Origin: an uncultured Pedobacter sp.
Lineage (GTDB): Bacteria > Bacteroidota > Bacteroidia > Sphingobacteriales > Sphingobacteriaceae
Length of the DNA: 55,344 nucleotides
Assembly (NCBI GenBank): GCA_946478755.1
Contig: CAMLDJ010000009.1
Span: 1 to 55,344, forward strand
Direction: 5' to 3'
Shown here: positions 17,907 to 25,960 of the stretch, in pieces
Layout: every line of letters begins with the position of its first letter
Numbering within the stretch: the first letter of the stretch is position 1
The notes under the pieces: generated by a model
Told to the model about the DNA's origin: nothing
Seen by the model: the letters and a program-made list of their open reading frames with translations, nothing else
The model's database searches: none
Made by a program: the position numbers and the translations under genes

Positions 17907-17911
17907 GCATT

Positions 17912-18706
17912 ATGTCTGAATTATTATTGGAAGCCCCTGTACTTGCACTTGGAACTAAGATTGCCATTGTAGATGACAACGATGACGATGCGACTCCTCT
18001 TGAAGTAGAGCTGAACAAATTGTCGATAAGCAATCATTACTACAATGTTGACATATTTGATCCCCACTATCCTGCGCAACCATTAAAAGATGTTGAGATG
18101 GTATTTATGGATCTGTACTTTGTCACTGATTTTGGCGTGCAGTTTGATCCTTTTGCTTGCACGGAATGGTTGAGAAGAATAGTTCCTTATGGACAAAAGT
18201 ACATACTTGTAGTTTGGTCAAGGGATGCAGACGATTACACAGATGAACTGCTCGCTGCAATGGCAAGAATCGATATTACTATGCCATATTTCACTGATTC
18301 AAGAAGCAAACAACGATACAGAAATAAAGACAATTCATTTGATGTACCAAGGTTGCTTGATGACGTTGGCGCAAGATTGAAAGAAATCCCGACGGGCAGT
18401 TACGATTATTTTGGTCAGATACTTGAGGTTGACGAAATCTATCAGGAAGTACTTATTAATTGCCTTATGGATGAGGACAAGAACGTTTTCGAGGTCAGAA
18501 GATTTGACCTTCATCTGTTTGACAATTTCTTGAAACCCACACCGGAACAATTTATCAGAATTAAGATCACAAATAAACCCGGATCGAGTACCATTGACTT
18601 TCTCGAAGAGAATGCCGACCTGAGTGAAAAATTTATTAAAACAGACCCAATCGGTCTTGATGATATGGACTGGCCAAACATTTCGGACAATGAAGGTAAC
18701 CTTTAA
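17912..18706 (+). CDS. Receiver-domain (CheY-like) protein of the R-M operon
   Basis: A 264-residue protein. The first 130 residues look like a response-regulator receiver: acidic pair in KIAIVDDNDDD (Asp21, Asp22), strand-ending MVFMDLYF with candidate phospho-Asp67, and YILVVWSRD with Ser103 in the usual Thr/Ser position. The conserved Lys of strand 5 is not obvious. The C-terminal half is not a known DNA-binding domain and is acidic. It starts 5 bases after the ATPase and ends inside the MBL gene, so it is probably the phosphorylation or docking partner of the ATPase's kinase-like end. Partner relationship inferred from order. Confidence 0.7.
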   Translation: MSELLLEAPVLALGTKIAIVDDNDDDATPLEVELNKLSISNHYYNVDIFDPHYPAQPLKDVEMVFMDLYFVTDFGVQFDPFACTEWLRRIVPYGQKYILVVWSRDADDYTDELLAAMARIDITMPYFTDSRSKQRYRNKDNSFDVPRLLDDVGARLKEIPTGSYDYFGQILEVDEIYQEVLINCLMDEDKNVFEVRRFDLHLFDNFLKPTPEQFIRIKITNKPGSSTIDFLEENADLSEKFIKTDPIGLDDMDWPNISDNEGNL

Positions 18707-19685
18707 AGACGTAGGACAAGGTGATTCCATTATTCTTGAATGGAACAGCGACGGAATAGATAAAATAGGGATAGTAGATTGCAACATAAGAGGCAAAACG
18801 GATAACCCGGTTGTGTCATATTTACAGAACAGCAACTACAAAGTGATCGAGTTTTTGATTATTTCCCATCCTCACTCTGATCATTATTCCGGTATTCTTG
18901 ATTTGCTTAATTACAGCGAGCAGAATAAAGTTGAGATCAGGAGAATAGCCAGTACATTCATGTTGGGGGACCTTAAAGATTATTTCAAATATTTCGAAAT
19001 AACCCCCACTGACACCGAGCTGTTGACTTCGATACGTGTAAAATGGGTTAATATGATAAAAAAAGGTCTGATTGGCCGAGAGGAGACCTTGCTCGACGGG
19101 AAACAAATGCAAATTGATAAGGAAGTTACGATTGTGTCAATTGCGCCATCAATGCAGGATGTCAGAGATTACCAGAAAATAGTGAAGCTTGATGCAAAAG
19201 TTAACGTCAAAGAAGCAAGTCGCGCAGCAAATTTACTGTCGACACTTTTAAAAGTGACCTATCAGAGTTATAACTACCTTCTGACAAGTGATACAGAAAA
19301 GGTCAGTTTTCTTCGGGCTTTTGATAATGAGCCCCATCATTTTTCTGGTGTAAATTTCCACGTATGTCAAATTCCACACCATGGTTCAAAAAAAAATCAT
19401 GCGCCTGATTTCTGGACAAACATTGGAAACTTTAAAATTCAGAATGCCATTGCATCAGCCGGAAAAGGTTATGGACATCCTTCTATTACGGTTTTAAAGG
19501 CGTTTTACGATACAGGTTATGAAGTGTACTGCACAAACATAGTGAATGGAATGACAGATTTTGCAAAGATTCTGCTTGCACGCCAAAAAGCACTGGACCC
19601 TTTCAGCAAACCTGCACCAGAATACATGAAAGCCAATGATAGATCTTTCATCGTTGATGGCGGGAATGTCGTTCTAGAAAAGTGA
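18690..19685 (+). CDS. MBL-fold (ComEC/Rec2-like) metal-dependent hydrolase
   Basis: A 331-residue soluble protein starting MKVTFKDVGQGDSIILEW, the usual front of ComEC-like MBL proteins. Metal-binding HPHSDH at residues 60-65 (His60, His62, Asp64, His65), a later TSDTEK Asp, and IPHHGSKKNH near residue 228 complete the site. These enzymes hydrolyse phosphodiester or similar bonds; several act on nucleic acid or nucleotides. The ATG at 18690 overlaps the receiver gene by 17 bases; the longer frame back to 18624 lacks family sequence. It ends the operon and may be its effector or a phosphatase; inference. Confidence 0.85.
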   Translation: MKVTFKDVGQGDSIILEWNSDGIDKIGIVDCNIRGKTDNPVVSYLQNSNYKVIEFLIISHPHSDHYSGILDLLNYSEQNKVEIRRIASTFMLGDLKDYFKYFEITPTDTELLTSIRVKWVNMIKKGLIGREETLLDGKQMQIDKEVTIVSIAPSMQDVRDYQKIVKLDAKVNVKEASRAANLLSTLLKVTYQSYNYLLTSDTEKVSFLRAFDNEPHHFSGVNFHVCQIPHHGSKKNHAPDFWTNIGNFKIQNAIASAGKGYGHPSITVLKAFYDTGYEVYCTNIVNGMTDFAKILLARQKALDPFSKPAPEYMKANDRSFIVDGGNVVLEK

Positions 19686-20046
19686 CATAAGAATTATTGG
19701 CAACTAATGTTTATTTAATAACTATTTAGAGGAGGTGATGTATTCAACAATGCAATCTAAGCTGTCAAATCTATCGATTTGGAAAAGTAACTCATAGTTA
19801 CATAAAATATCTAATTGGCTGATTACGAGATGGAAATTAATTTGAACTTGTAACCTTCCCTTAGTTCGGACTGGTGATTAGTAGACTTATTTAATTCAAA
19901 ATTATAATTATTGTTGTTGGAACTGTGGGGATGTTGGAAACCTAGGAGCGTTTTAAACAATAGATAACTATCTATTATCCACCAATCAGAACTACAGATT
20001 TCGAAATAGTTTCAATAACCCATGAAATCCATTCGCTTGAAAAAAC
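19686..20046. other. Intergenic stretch without a gene
   Basis: AT-rich, all six frames short. I see no coding sequence, convincing promoter or hairpin here. It separates the MBL gene from the element end at 20047 and is likely the non-coding edge of the integrated element. Confidence 0.5.
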
Positions 20047-20159
20047 CGTAACAAATACGTAACGGAGCAAAATTTCGCAGTTCCAAAAATAGTTCGTAAA
20101 TTGCTTCTGTAAGTCAGAAAAGCATATTTTGCCTCATAATAGGACGGTCAGACTAGAAG
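20047..20159 (+). other. Element end (copy B): putative integrase arm sequence
   Basis: Homologous to 10208-10320: the first 54 bases match well, then a 52-base diverged spacer of equal length, then CTAGAAGA at 20153-20160 in both. It lies directly before the tRNA-Met 3' core, the usual place for integrase arm sites in an attachment site. Confidence 0.55.
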
Positions 20160-20203
20160 ACTCATAATCTTTTGGTCGATGGTTCGAGCCCATCATGGCC
20201 CAC
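20160..20203 (+). repeat. tRNA-Met 3'-half direct repeat (attachment core, copy B)
   Basis: 44 bases identical to 32344-32387. They hold the anticodon loop CTCATAA (anticodon CAT), 3' anticodon stem, variable loop, T arm (GATGG TTCGAGC CCATC) and 3' acceptor strand ATGGCCC. No matching 5' acceptor or D arm lies upstream, so this is a tRNA fragment left or brought by integration, not a working gene. Confidence 0.75.
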
Positions 20204-20204
20204 G

Positions 20205-20235
20205 AAGCCTTCCAGACATCTGGAAGGCTTTTTTT
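20205..20235 (+). terminator. Rho-independent terminator after the tRNA fragment
   Basis: A perfect 12-bp inverted repeat (AAGCCTTCCAGA against TCTGGAAGGCTT) followed by a run of seven T. Typical intrinsic terminator of a tRNA gene, placed one base past the tRNA 3' end. Confidence 0.8.
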
Positions 20236-20416
20236 ATGCTTTTCCGGGTGCTATATGCTGATTAGAGCAGTATTTCAAGGTCGTGGACAACTGCCACTGT
20301 TCAAATGTAGCATTTATCCAGTTGGTTTCTTGTTCCGATTCATTTTTACTTTTTGAGCATGAAACTACGATCAGCAAGCACAGTGCTGATAGCATTGATA
20401 ATAGTTGTTTGTTCAT
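20234..20416 (-). CDS. Small lipoprotein, possibly truncated at the attachment site
   Basis: A 60-residue protein with a lipoprotein signal (LCLLIVVSCSKSK, lipid Cys at about residue 20) and a short tail (INATFEQWQLSTTLKYC). Its stop codon lies in the T-run of the terminator beside the tRNA fragment, so its 3' end may have been cut off by the integration event. Function unknown. The next lipoprotein gene ends 7 bases upstream of its start, on the same strand. Confidence 0.45.
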   Translation of the reverse strand: MNKQLLSMLSALCLLIVVSCSKSKNESEQETNWINATFEQWQLSTTLKYCSNQHIAPGKA

Positions 20417-20423
20417 ATAAAAT

Positions 20424-20891
20424 CTAATTGGTTGGCTTGGTTAAGTGGCATTTGATAAGTCCGTATCGACCATCTACAGTTTGTCCAATGGAGTCTAATA
20501 ACTGCTCTTGGATGGTGATAAACATAAGTATGTCTTTGGATTCATCCTCGGCCTTATCGTACAAGGTCAGTTTCACTTTCTCTTTGTTCTTAGTATAGGT
20601 AAGTTCGTATTCTAGAGCTTTGGTATCATCAGATACATTGTTCAGTATCAAATCTTCATCACTGTTCTCTTCCCGGACTGTAGCGTACTTAGGATTGAAC
20701 TGGATGTTAAACTTCTTACCTTTGAACTGTCCGATCATTTTATCAGAAGCCTTGTAATCAATGTTTCCGCCTAATCCATAAGTGGGGACTGTTTCAGCCT
20801 TATATATAAGGTACTGTCCGTCAGTAGTAGGCAGACATGCTGTTAAGCTTAACAACAATAGGAATAATAGAGGTTTGTGTAATTTAGACAT
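20424..20891 (-). CDS. Hypothetical lipoprotein
   Basis: A 155-residue lipoprotein (LLLLSLTACLPTTDGQYL, lipid Cys at residue 19). The mature part is strand-rich and polar (GKKFNIQFNPKYATV, NKEKVKLTLYDKAEDE), like a small beta-barrel or lipocalin-size domain, but I recognise no family. Same strand as, and 7 bases ahead of, the 60-residue lipoprotein. Confidence 0.6.
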   Translation of the reverse strand: MSKLHKPLLFLLLLSLTACLPTTDGQYLIYKAETVPTYGLGGNIDYKASDKMIGQFKGKKFNIQFNPKYATVREENSDEDLILNNVSDDTKALEYELTYTKNKEKVKLTLYDKAEDESKDILMFITIQEQLLDSIGQTVDGRYGLIKCHLTKPTN

Positions 20892-20939
20892 GCAGTTTGT
20901 TTATACCGACAGTCCCAACTCGGCGGGTCAATAAATACA

Positions 20940-21105
20940 ATAAGCGTAGGGAGCTGAACTTGAATGCGCTTTAGAGGTTCGGCAAAAAACCCTTACACAA
21001 CAAACAAGACAGTGCCTACGCTTATAGCGCAGACGTTGGTCTTATCTGTCCCTGTGTATTGAATTTTGCCGATTCCTAAAGCAGGACATTTAAGCTAACG
21101 CTTAT
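20940..21105. ncRNA. 166-nt imperfect palindrome, second structured element
   Basis: Pairs: 20940-20947 with 21098-21105, 20968-20974 with 21076-21082, 20979-20987 with 21064-21072 (perfect 9 bp), 20995-20999 with 21053-21057, 21008-21012 with 21046-21050. The left arm 20940-20950 is also perfectly complementary (11 bp) to 21015-21025 in the apical loop, giving an alternative fold. Size, rod shape and arm-to-apex complementarity resemble the element at 8871, though base sequence differs. It fills the 332-base gap between two leftward genes. Confidence 0.45.
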
Positions 21106-21223
21106 ATCTTAATAATGTAATTCTATCTATATGGGTACTGTCTGTTGCGTTCCTCACGCTTTTAGTGTGAATTACACAAAGCTAATGAAAGTTTAACGAA
21201 AGTGGTGTAACCACCAGTTGCAT

Positions 21224-21769
21224 TTATTCCGTAGCAGGCACAGGCTCATCGACTGTGATGGTCACGTACTCGTTTTCTCCTTCTGTTATTCGTTTATAAA
21301 AGAAGTATCGTACATCTTTAGACGTGGCATCAACTCTGATGCAAGATTCTATATTTATATTGGTATTATCCTGCATGGTATGCTTCATGACTTCACGTAG
21401 AAACATATTGTGTAACATTGACCCAAAGCGTGTTACCGCTTCTGTATCGAAACCAATGTAGATGACCAGTAGCGAGTTTTTGTTACGGGTAAGTGTGACA
21501 TTAAAGAAATACGAGAGGTACTCTTTAATAAGACTGTTGGTGGTGTTCTGCAAGTGGTCAATCATTACCGATGTTCTGTACTTCTTGGTCTCGAAGTTGC
21601 TGACAACCGCCCTTGCTTACCATTGCATGCCGTCCTTGTTAAATTTCCATCTATGGTCTAACTGGATTTCTGCACATATGATGTCTTTAAGCTTATTTAA
21701 CCACTGCGCTATTAGCTTATCAATATGAATAAGTATGGCACCATCAAGATTGTTGAGGTTTCTTATCAT
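21224..21769 (-). pseudogene. Hypothetical gene interrupted by an in-frame TAA
   Basis: From ATG 21769 the frame reads MIRNLNNLDGAILIHIDKL... for 50 residues, then TAA at 21617-21619. It then continues in the same frame, without other stops, into a 113-residue open part (ATG at 21565) ending EYVTITVDEPVPATE. Both sides have similar composition, so this is probably one gene of about 181 residues with a nonsense mutation; alternatively the downstream ATG gives an independent protein. No family recognised; the middle (SLLVIYIGFDTEAVTRFG) looks like a buried strand and helix. Confidence 0.5.
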
Positions 21770-21821
21770 AATATAGCGGACATTTAAGTTTAATAATTCG
21801 GTCTAATATATATATCATCAA

Positions 21822-22481
21822 TTAAGTATTAAAATCGTCTTCTGAAATGTTTGATGAATTAAAACTATCAACAGATGAATTCGAAATTACATCCAACTCC
21901 AGACTAAAGCTCGGAATACTATAGCCCTTGGCTGTAATTTTCTTGTTAAAATCCAAAACATCCTCTCCCTTCTCATATAGTGCGTTAGACAGGAACTTTC
22001 CTAGGCACATCCCATCCTCAGTTTTAGAAATCCAATCTTTACCGTAGGCAATTTTTAAATAATATTGATCTTCGGGCAAGTTATTAATCGAATATGTGCT
22101 TCCACTATTGACAAAAAAATATCTTACACATCTTCCTGTTGACATGGACATCATTTTAATCACAACATCAGTTCCACCTCCTACTGTCACTATCAATTTA
22201 TTATTTAACTCACCATACCCCGGCTTATAATTATAGCAATTAGGCATTGCACCATTAGACATGTTATCCTTCTCCCATCCGTTTTGCCGCAGGCTATCTT
22301 CTGGGGAAATAGTTGGTTCGGCTACCGGCGAAGCCAATGTATCAGGAGCCGGTGAGAATTCGGTGGCCAGTTCGCCCTCTTTGGGTCGCTTCTCGTCAGA
22401 GTTTTGGTCAGAATTACCCACGCAGGCCAAAAAAATAGACATCACCAACAAGCAAGACAACAGTGTTAGATTTCTTTTCAT
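21822..22481 (-). CDS. Hypothetical lipoprotein, end of J-domain operon
   Basis: A 219-residue lipoprotein (VMSIFLACVGNSDQ, lipid Cys about residue 20). A low-complexity acidic Pro/Ser linker (to about residue 65) leads to a compact domain around KPGYGELNNKLIVTVGGGTD, DVVIKMMSMSTGRCVRYFFV and LPEDQYYLKIAYGKDW. The last pattern resembles small beta-sandwich domains, but I name none. It is the last gene of a leftward run of six closely packed genes, 11 bases after the small membrane protein. Confidence 0.65.
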   Translation of the reverse strand: MKRNLTLLSCLLVMSIFLACVGNSDQNSDEKRPKEGELATEFSPAPDTLASPVAEPTISPEDSLRQNGWEKDNMSNGAMPNCYNYKPGYGELNNKLIVTVGGGTDVVIKMMSMSTGRCVRYFFVNSGSTYSINNLPEDQYYLKIAYGKDWISKTEDGMCLGKFLSNALYEKGEDVLDFNKKITAKGYSIPSFSLELDVISNSSVDSFNSSNISEDDFNT

Positions 22482-22492
22482 AAGATATAATA

Positions 22493-22996
22493 TTAATGGT
22501 AAAATGGGAGATCAATTGTAGGGATAGTCATCCTTAGCATCAACTCGAAAATAGCAGAGAGGCTGAATGTAGTACCTAGCAATACAACTCCTTTCATCAA
22601 AAAATAGGTATAGTTGTCATTGGCCATCTCCTGCTCGTCATCAGTCTTGTACACCATTTTAATTAGAAACTTAACAATGAAATACCAGATCAAAAACCAA
22701 ACAAAACCCAGTCCTATAATACAAGCCGTCACCCTGATTAACTCCATAATTATTCCCGTTGGCTGCATTTTATAGATATTATCAGTTGCTTCAAGCCCAA
22801 TTGCAGCAATGCTGGTAATAATGTTTGATCCAGAAAGGAATAATGCAGCGAACCAAATACCATAGGAAATTTTGATTTTACCTTCTTCATCGATTTTAGC
22901 CTTGAAATGTTTCAGCAATAAATGAATAATAAAAAGCAATAATGTAAATGATATTAAAATTGTAATGGGCGGTGTAAATAGTTTATGTATATTCAT
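22493..22996 (-). CDS. Small integral membrane protein
   Basis: A 167-residue protein with four hydrophobic helices (about 10-28, 45-65, 84-112, 132-152). No named family. It lies one base after the J-domain gene and shares its operon, so it is probably a membrane partner of that protein. Short charged loops (HFKAKIDEEGKIK, YKTDDEQEMAND) face one side. Confidence 0.65.
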   Translation of the reverse strand: MNIHKLFTPPITILISFTLLLFIIHLLLKHFKAKIDEEGKIKISYGIWFAALFLSGSNIITSIAAIGLEATDNIYKMQPTGIIMELIRVTACIIGLGFVWFLIWYFIVKFLIKMVYKTDDEQEMANDNYTYFLMKGVVLLGTTFSLSAIFELMLRMTIPTIDLPFYH

Positions 22997-22997
22997 T

Positions 22998-24983
22998 TTA
23001 TCTTGATTTTAGAGATATACGCCAATAATTGGCGTTGGAAATTTCATTTGGCAATATTCCCGGCCTGGCGCCTGGCACGGTAGTTTCCCAAAATAAATAT
23101 CGTTGGTTATTGAAATTAAATGCGAGCCCATCGTAAGGAAGGTTTATTCCAAGTATTGAGTGGCTGTAATGATCACTGCTTAAAAGGACAACGTCATAGC
23201 TATAATGATCAAAGACAGTGTAAAGCAATAGTGTTCGGGTGTCGCAATCTCCATTTAACGAGCCTAAGAATTCTACAGGTGTATTGATACCAAAACGCTG
23301 ATTACCCTCACATTTGGCATCCTTCGAAGCCAGATACTTTGTTATAAATTCATCCTGATAGAATTTTGAATCGCAGGAATTTGGAAGAACTATAGCATAA
23401 GGAACTGACTGTATAAAAGAAACAATTAGTTCCGCGAACCCTGCAGAGGATAAGTTATGACTAACCCGCAAAGAATCAAACATCTTGTATATCCCATTCA
23501 AATGACCTTTATCATATTCCTTTAAAGAGAAGATGACCTCATCATAGCTTCTTTCATCAGCTGCCTCTATAGGCAGCTGATTTTTGTAAGCATTTGCTTG
23601 ATGAAAAGCATTTTTACTCACCCAAAAACTACCACTATAGGTTTCGCCATTATAATCGTCCCAACTCATTGTATGGGTAATTAAAGTATCAGCCTTAAGA
23701 TTCGACGGATCTTTTTTAACAACCGGGGTCAATTTAGATTCTACCGGGCGCGGCTTCGGCGTGGCGACGGTTTCAGCTACTTTATCTCGATTATGAGATA
23801 CAATGGCATTAATAATAACAAAAATATAAAGCCCACCTATTAACCATAAAAAAATGCTGGCAAACCATTTCCCCAATCTGACAGGCAATAAATTTAGGAG
23901 AAATGCAAATAGGATAAATGGCAATATAAAAACAAGATTTGGAAAAATAAGCAGGCAAACAAGTACAGCCAAAATAATTCCCAGGACACTAACTACAGGA
24001 CTTAAACAACCTTGGTTACTGGCAACAATCGGCTGCTTATAAACCCAATTACCCCAGTAAGAAGATTTATAATCAGCGCGATAATATTTGGCCCTATAAT
24101 AATTTCCTTTTGTTTCAGTTTCCCCGGTCGGCACATAAGTTTCCCGAAGCACCTCGGCAATCCAGCTGCCCCAATAAGTAGTGCAATCTTTATTAAAATA
24201 TTCCTTTCTATAGGATTTGGTACCATTTTCTGCCCGTTCTTCCCGATTCCCCGTCTCTCCGAAACATTCAGTTACCTCAGTAACGAGTTCATGTTCTTCA
24301 ATTTTTTTTACATACCCATAAAATTGCCCGGCTATTGTACCAAAGCTCTCGCCTTCATGCTTGGTAACATCAATAATTTTCGGGTCAGGAATTGTAAGCC
24401 GCTCGATTTCGAGCTGATAATGCTCAATTTCATTTCCAAAATGAAGATTACAATTGACAGGCTGTTTGACATGTAGTCTAATCGGCTTGTGTTCATCAAA
24501 AACTTTTTTAAATTTAACAGGCGGTTCCTGTTGTTTATGTATATTGGCAGCCCGGACAGCCACATTTACTTGAGTAACATTAAGTTTATATAATGTTTCC
24601 CTTAAGATATTTTCTGCTTGTTCATCCACATGATAACCACGATACTTCATATGAATTGTGCCCTTTAAATAGGTTCTGACTTCTACTTCTACGGTGGTTG
24701 TTCGTGTATAGGTTCTATGGTTTTTGTAATTTGTTTTTGCCCGTGCTTCCCGGGCATCTCCTTTGTCAATATAATTATCGTAAACAGATCTATCTTCAGG
24801 ATTACTCAAAACGTCATAAGCCTCGTTAATCTCTCTTATTTTTGCTTCGAAAGCAACATTTCCCGGATGAAGGTCTGGGTGAAATCGCTTAACCTGTTTT
24901 CTATAGGCTAGCTTTATCTCTTCCCCGGAAACATGTCGATCCAGTTCCAATCTTTTATAATAATCCTTTGAGAAATCAATCAT
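22998..24983 (-). CDS. J-domain membrane protein with C-terminal transglutaminase-like domain
   Basis: A 661-residue protein. Residues 5-68 are a J-domain (YYKRLELDRHVSGEEIK, HPD at 35-37, YDVLSNPEDRSVYD), which would recruit and stimulate a DnaK/Hsp70. A polar, Tyr-rich region follows to about 325, then three membrane helices (about 330-405). From about 430 the tail looks like a transglutaminase/Cys-protease fold: NGDCDTR with candidate nucleophile Cys, SHSILG His, and a YLFWETT acid. A 4-base overlap with the upstream DUF4407-like gene shows coupling. The pairing of a J-domain and this enzyme fold in one membrane protein is unusual. The enzymatic role is inferred from three aligned residues only. 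Confidence 0.75.
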   Translation of the reverse strand: MIDFSKDYYKRLELDRHVSGEEIKLAYRKQVKRFHPDLHPGNVAFEAKIREINEAYDVLSNPEDRSVYDNYIDKGDAREARAKTNYKNHRTYTRTTTVEVEVRTYLKGTIHMKYRGYHVDEQAENILRETLYKLNVTQVNVAVRAANIHKQQEPPVKFKKVFDEHKPIRLHVKQPVNCNLHFGNEIEHYQLEIERLTIPDPKIIDVTKHEGESFGTIAGQFYGYVKKIEEHELVTEVTECFGETGNREERAENGTKSYRKEYFNKDCTTYWGSWIAEVLRETYVPTGETETKGNYYRAKYYRADYKSSYWGNWVYKQPIVASNQGCLSPVVSVLGIILAVLVCLLIFPNLVFILPFILFAFLLNLLPVRLGKWFASIFLWLIGGLYIFVIINAIVSHNRDKVAETVATPKPRPVESKLTPVVKKDPSNLKADTLITHTMSWDDYNGETYSGSFWVSKNAFHQANAYKNQLPIEAADERSYDEVIFSLKEYDKGHLNGIYKMFDSLRVSHNLSSAGFAELIVSFIQSVPYAIVLPNSCDSKFYQDEFITKYLASKDAKCEGNQRFGINTPVEFLGSLNGDCDTRTLLLYTVFDHYSYDVVLLSSDHYSHSILGINLPYDGLAFNFNNQRYLFWETTVPGARPGILPNEISNANYWRISLKSR

Positions 24984-25960
24984 CTGTTTAAAAGATTATT
25001 GAAAAAATCTTCCTGGTTGAAATATATAGGCTCTGGTTTCTTTGTTGTATTAAAAGGCGGATCAACAAAGTGTTCATAGAATCTGGTATTTACTCCATGC
25101 TTGATACTAAATAAAATTGAGTAATGTTTTTTAAATCTGTTATAATCTTGAATAACTAGGTTCCTGTCACTATGCTTTTTAAGTTGATAATATTTACTGT
25201 TTCCTGAAATTGAATAAATTAAGGCCACAGGGGCAAAAAATATTGCCAGAACGATGAACATAATGAACTTTGGTATCGGGTACTTACCCGCAAACTCGAC
25301 CCTTTTGATAAAGAAATTAGATCGATTGATTTTGTCATGGGCCCTGGAATTGGCACTGGAAATCGCGTTGTCAATGTTTCCAAGCTGGCTATCAATCTTA
25401 ATTATTTGCGCTGTTAGTATTTCAGTTTTACCTAACGCAGTATAGTGATCCCGCTGCTTATTTAACTTATCTAAATCAGCCTTATAAAGACTGGTGTTGA
25501 CCCGGCAAAAGTTATTGTAAAGTTCCGTTTTATAGGTAGCAATATCTCTATCTAATTTGTGGCGAACGAAAAATATCTTTACTGGTTGAGCGATTAAAAA
25601 ACCGATCAGCAAAACAAATCCCATTCTCGATAAATTAGAAAGATTGAAAAATTTAAACTGTTTTGGCACCGGGAAAACTTCTTTTGAGAAGGTTTGAATT
25701 AGAAATATGTAGATATTGAAGAACATCAACGAAAAAAAACAAGATAATAAGAGTTCTGCGTGCCACATCTGAAACATCAACTCGAAGGCGTAAAAGATCG
25801 ATAGAAAACTTATTACCATGATCATGATAACCAGAAATCCGGAAAGGAAGAATTTCATTATGTTATCATTACCTGTTTTTTGGAGAATAGGGTAATCTAT
25901 ACCAATTAAGCTAACAATTGATCTGATACTAAAAAATTTGATATACGGCCGCCCTGTCAT
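24980..25960 (-). CDS. DUF4407-like membrane coiled-coil protein
   Basis: A 326-residue protein with membrane helices at about 38-65, 75-95, 110-128 and 230-250, and a coiled coil between the third and fourth (about 135-215). The turn FLIAQPVKIFFVRHKLD mirrors the ISKPVEIRMFKTEID turn of the DUF4407 protein encoded next to it, so the two look like distant paralogues. It directly abuts the DUF4407 gene and overlaps the J-domain gene by 4 bases. Function unknown. Confidence 0.6.
   Translation of the reverse strand: MTGRPYIKFFSIRSIVSLIGIDYPILQKTGNDNIMKFFLSGFLVIMIMVISFLSIFYAFELMFQMWHAELLLSCFFSLMFFNIYIFLIQTFSKEVFPVPKQFKFFNLSNLSRMGFVLLIGFLIAQPVKIFFVRHKLDRDIATYKTELYNNFCRVNTSLYKADLDKLNKQRDHYTALGKTEILTAQIIKIDSQLGNIDNAISSANSRAHDKINRSNFFIKRVEFAGKYPIPKFIMFIVLAIFFAPVALIYSISGNSKYYQLKKHSDRNLVIQDYNRFKKHYSILFSIKHGVNTRFYEHFVDPPFNTTKKPEPIYFNQEDFFNNLLNR

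Noticed and set aside
8871..21105. The two palindromes as integron attC sites
   Set aside because: They are long and lack the GTTRRRY/RYYYAAC end boxes, and no integron integrase is present.
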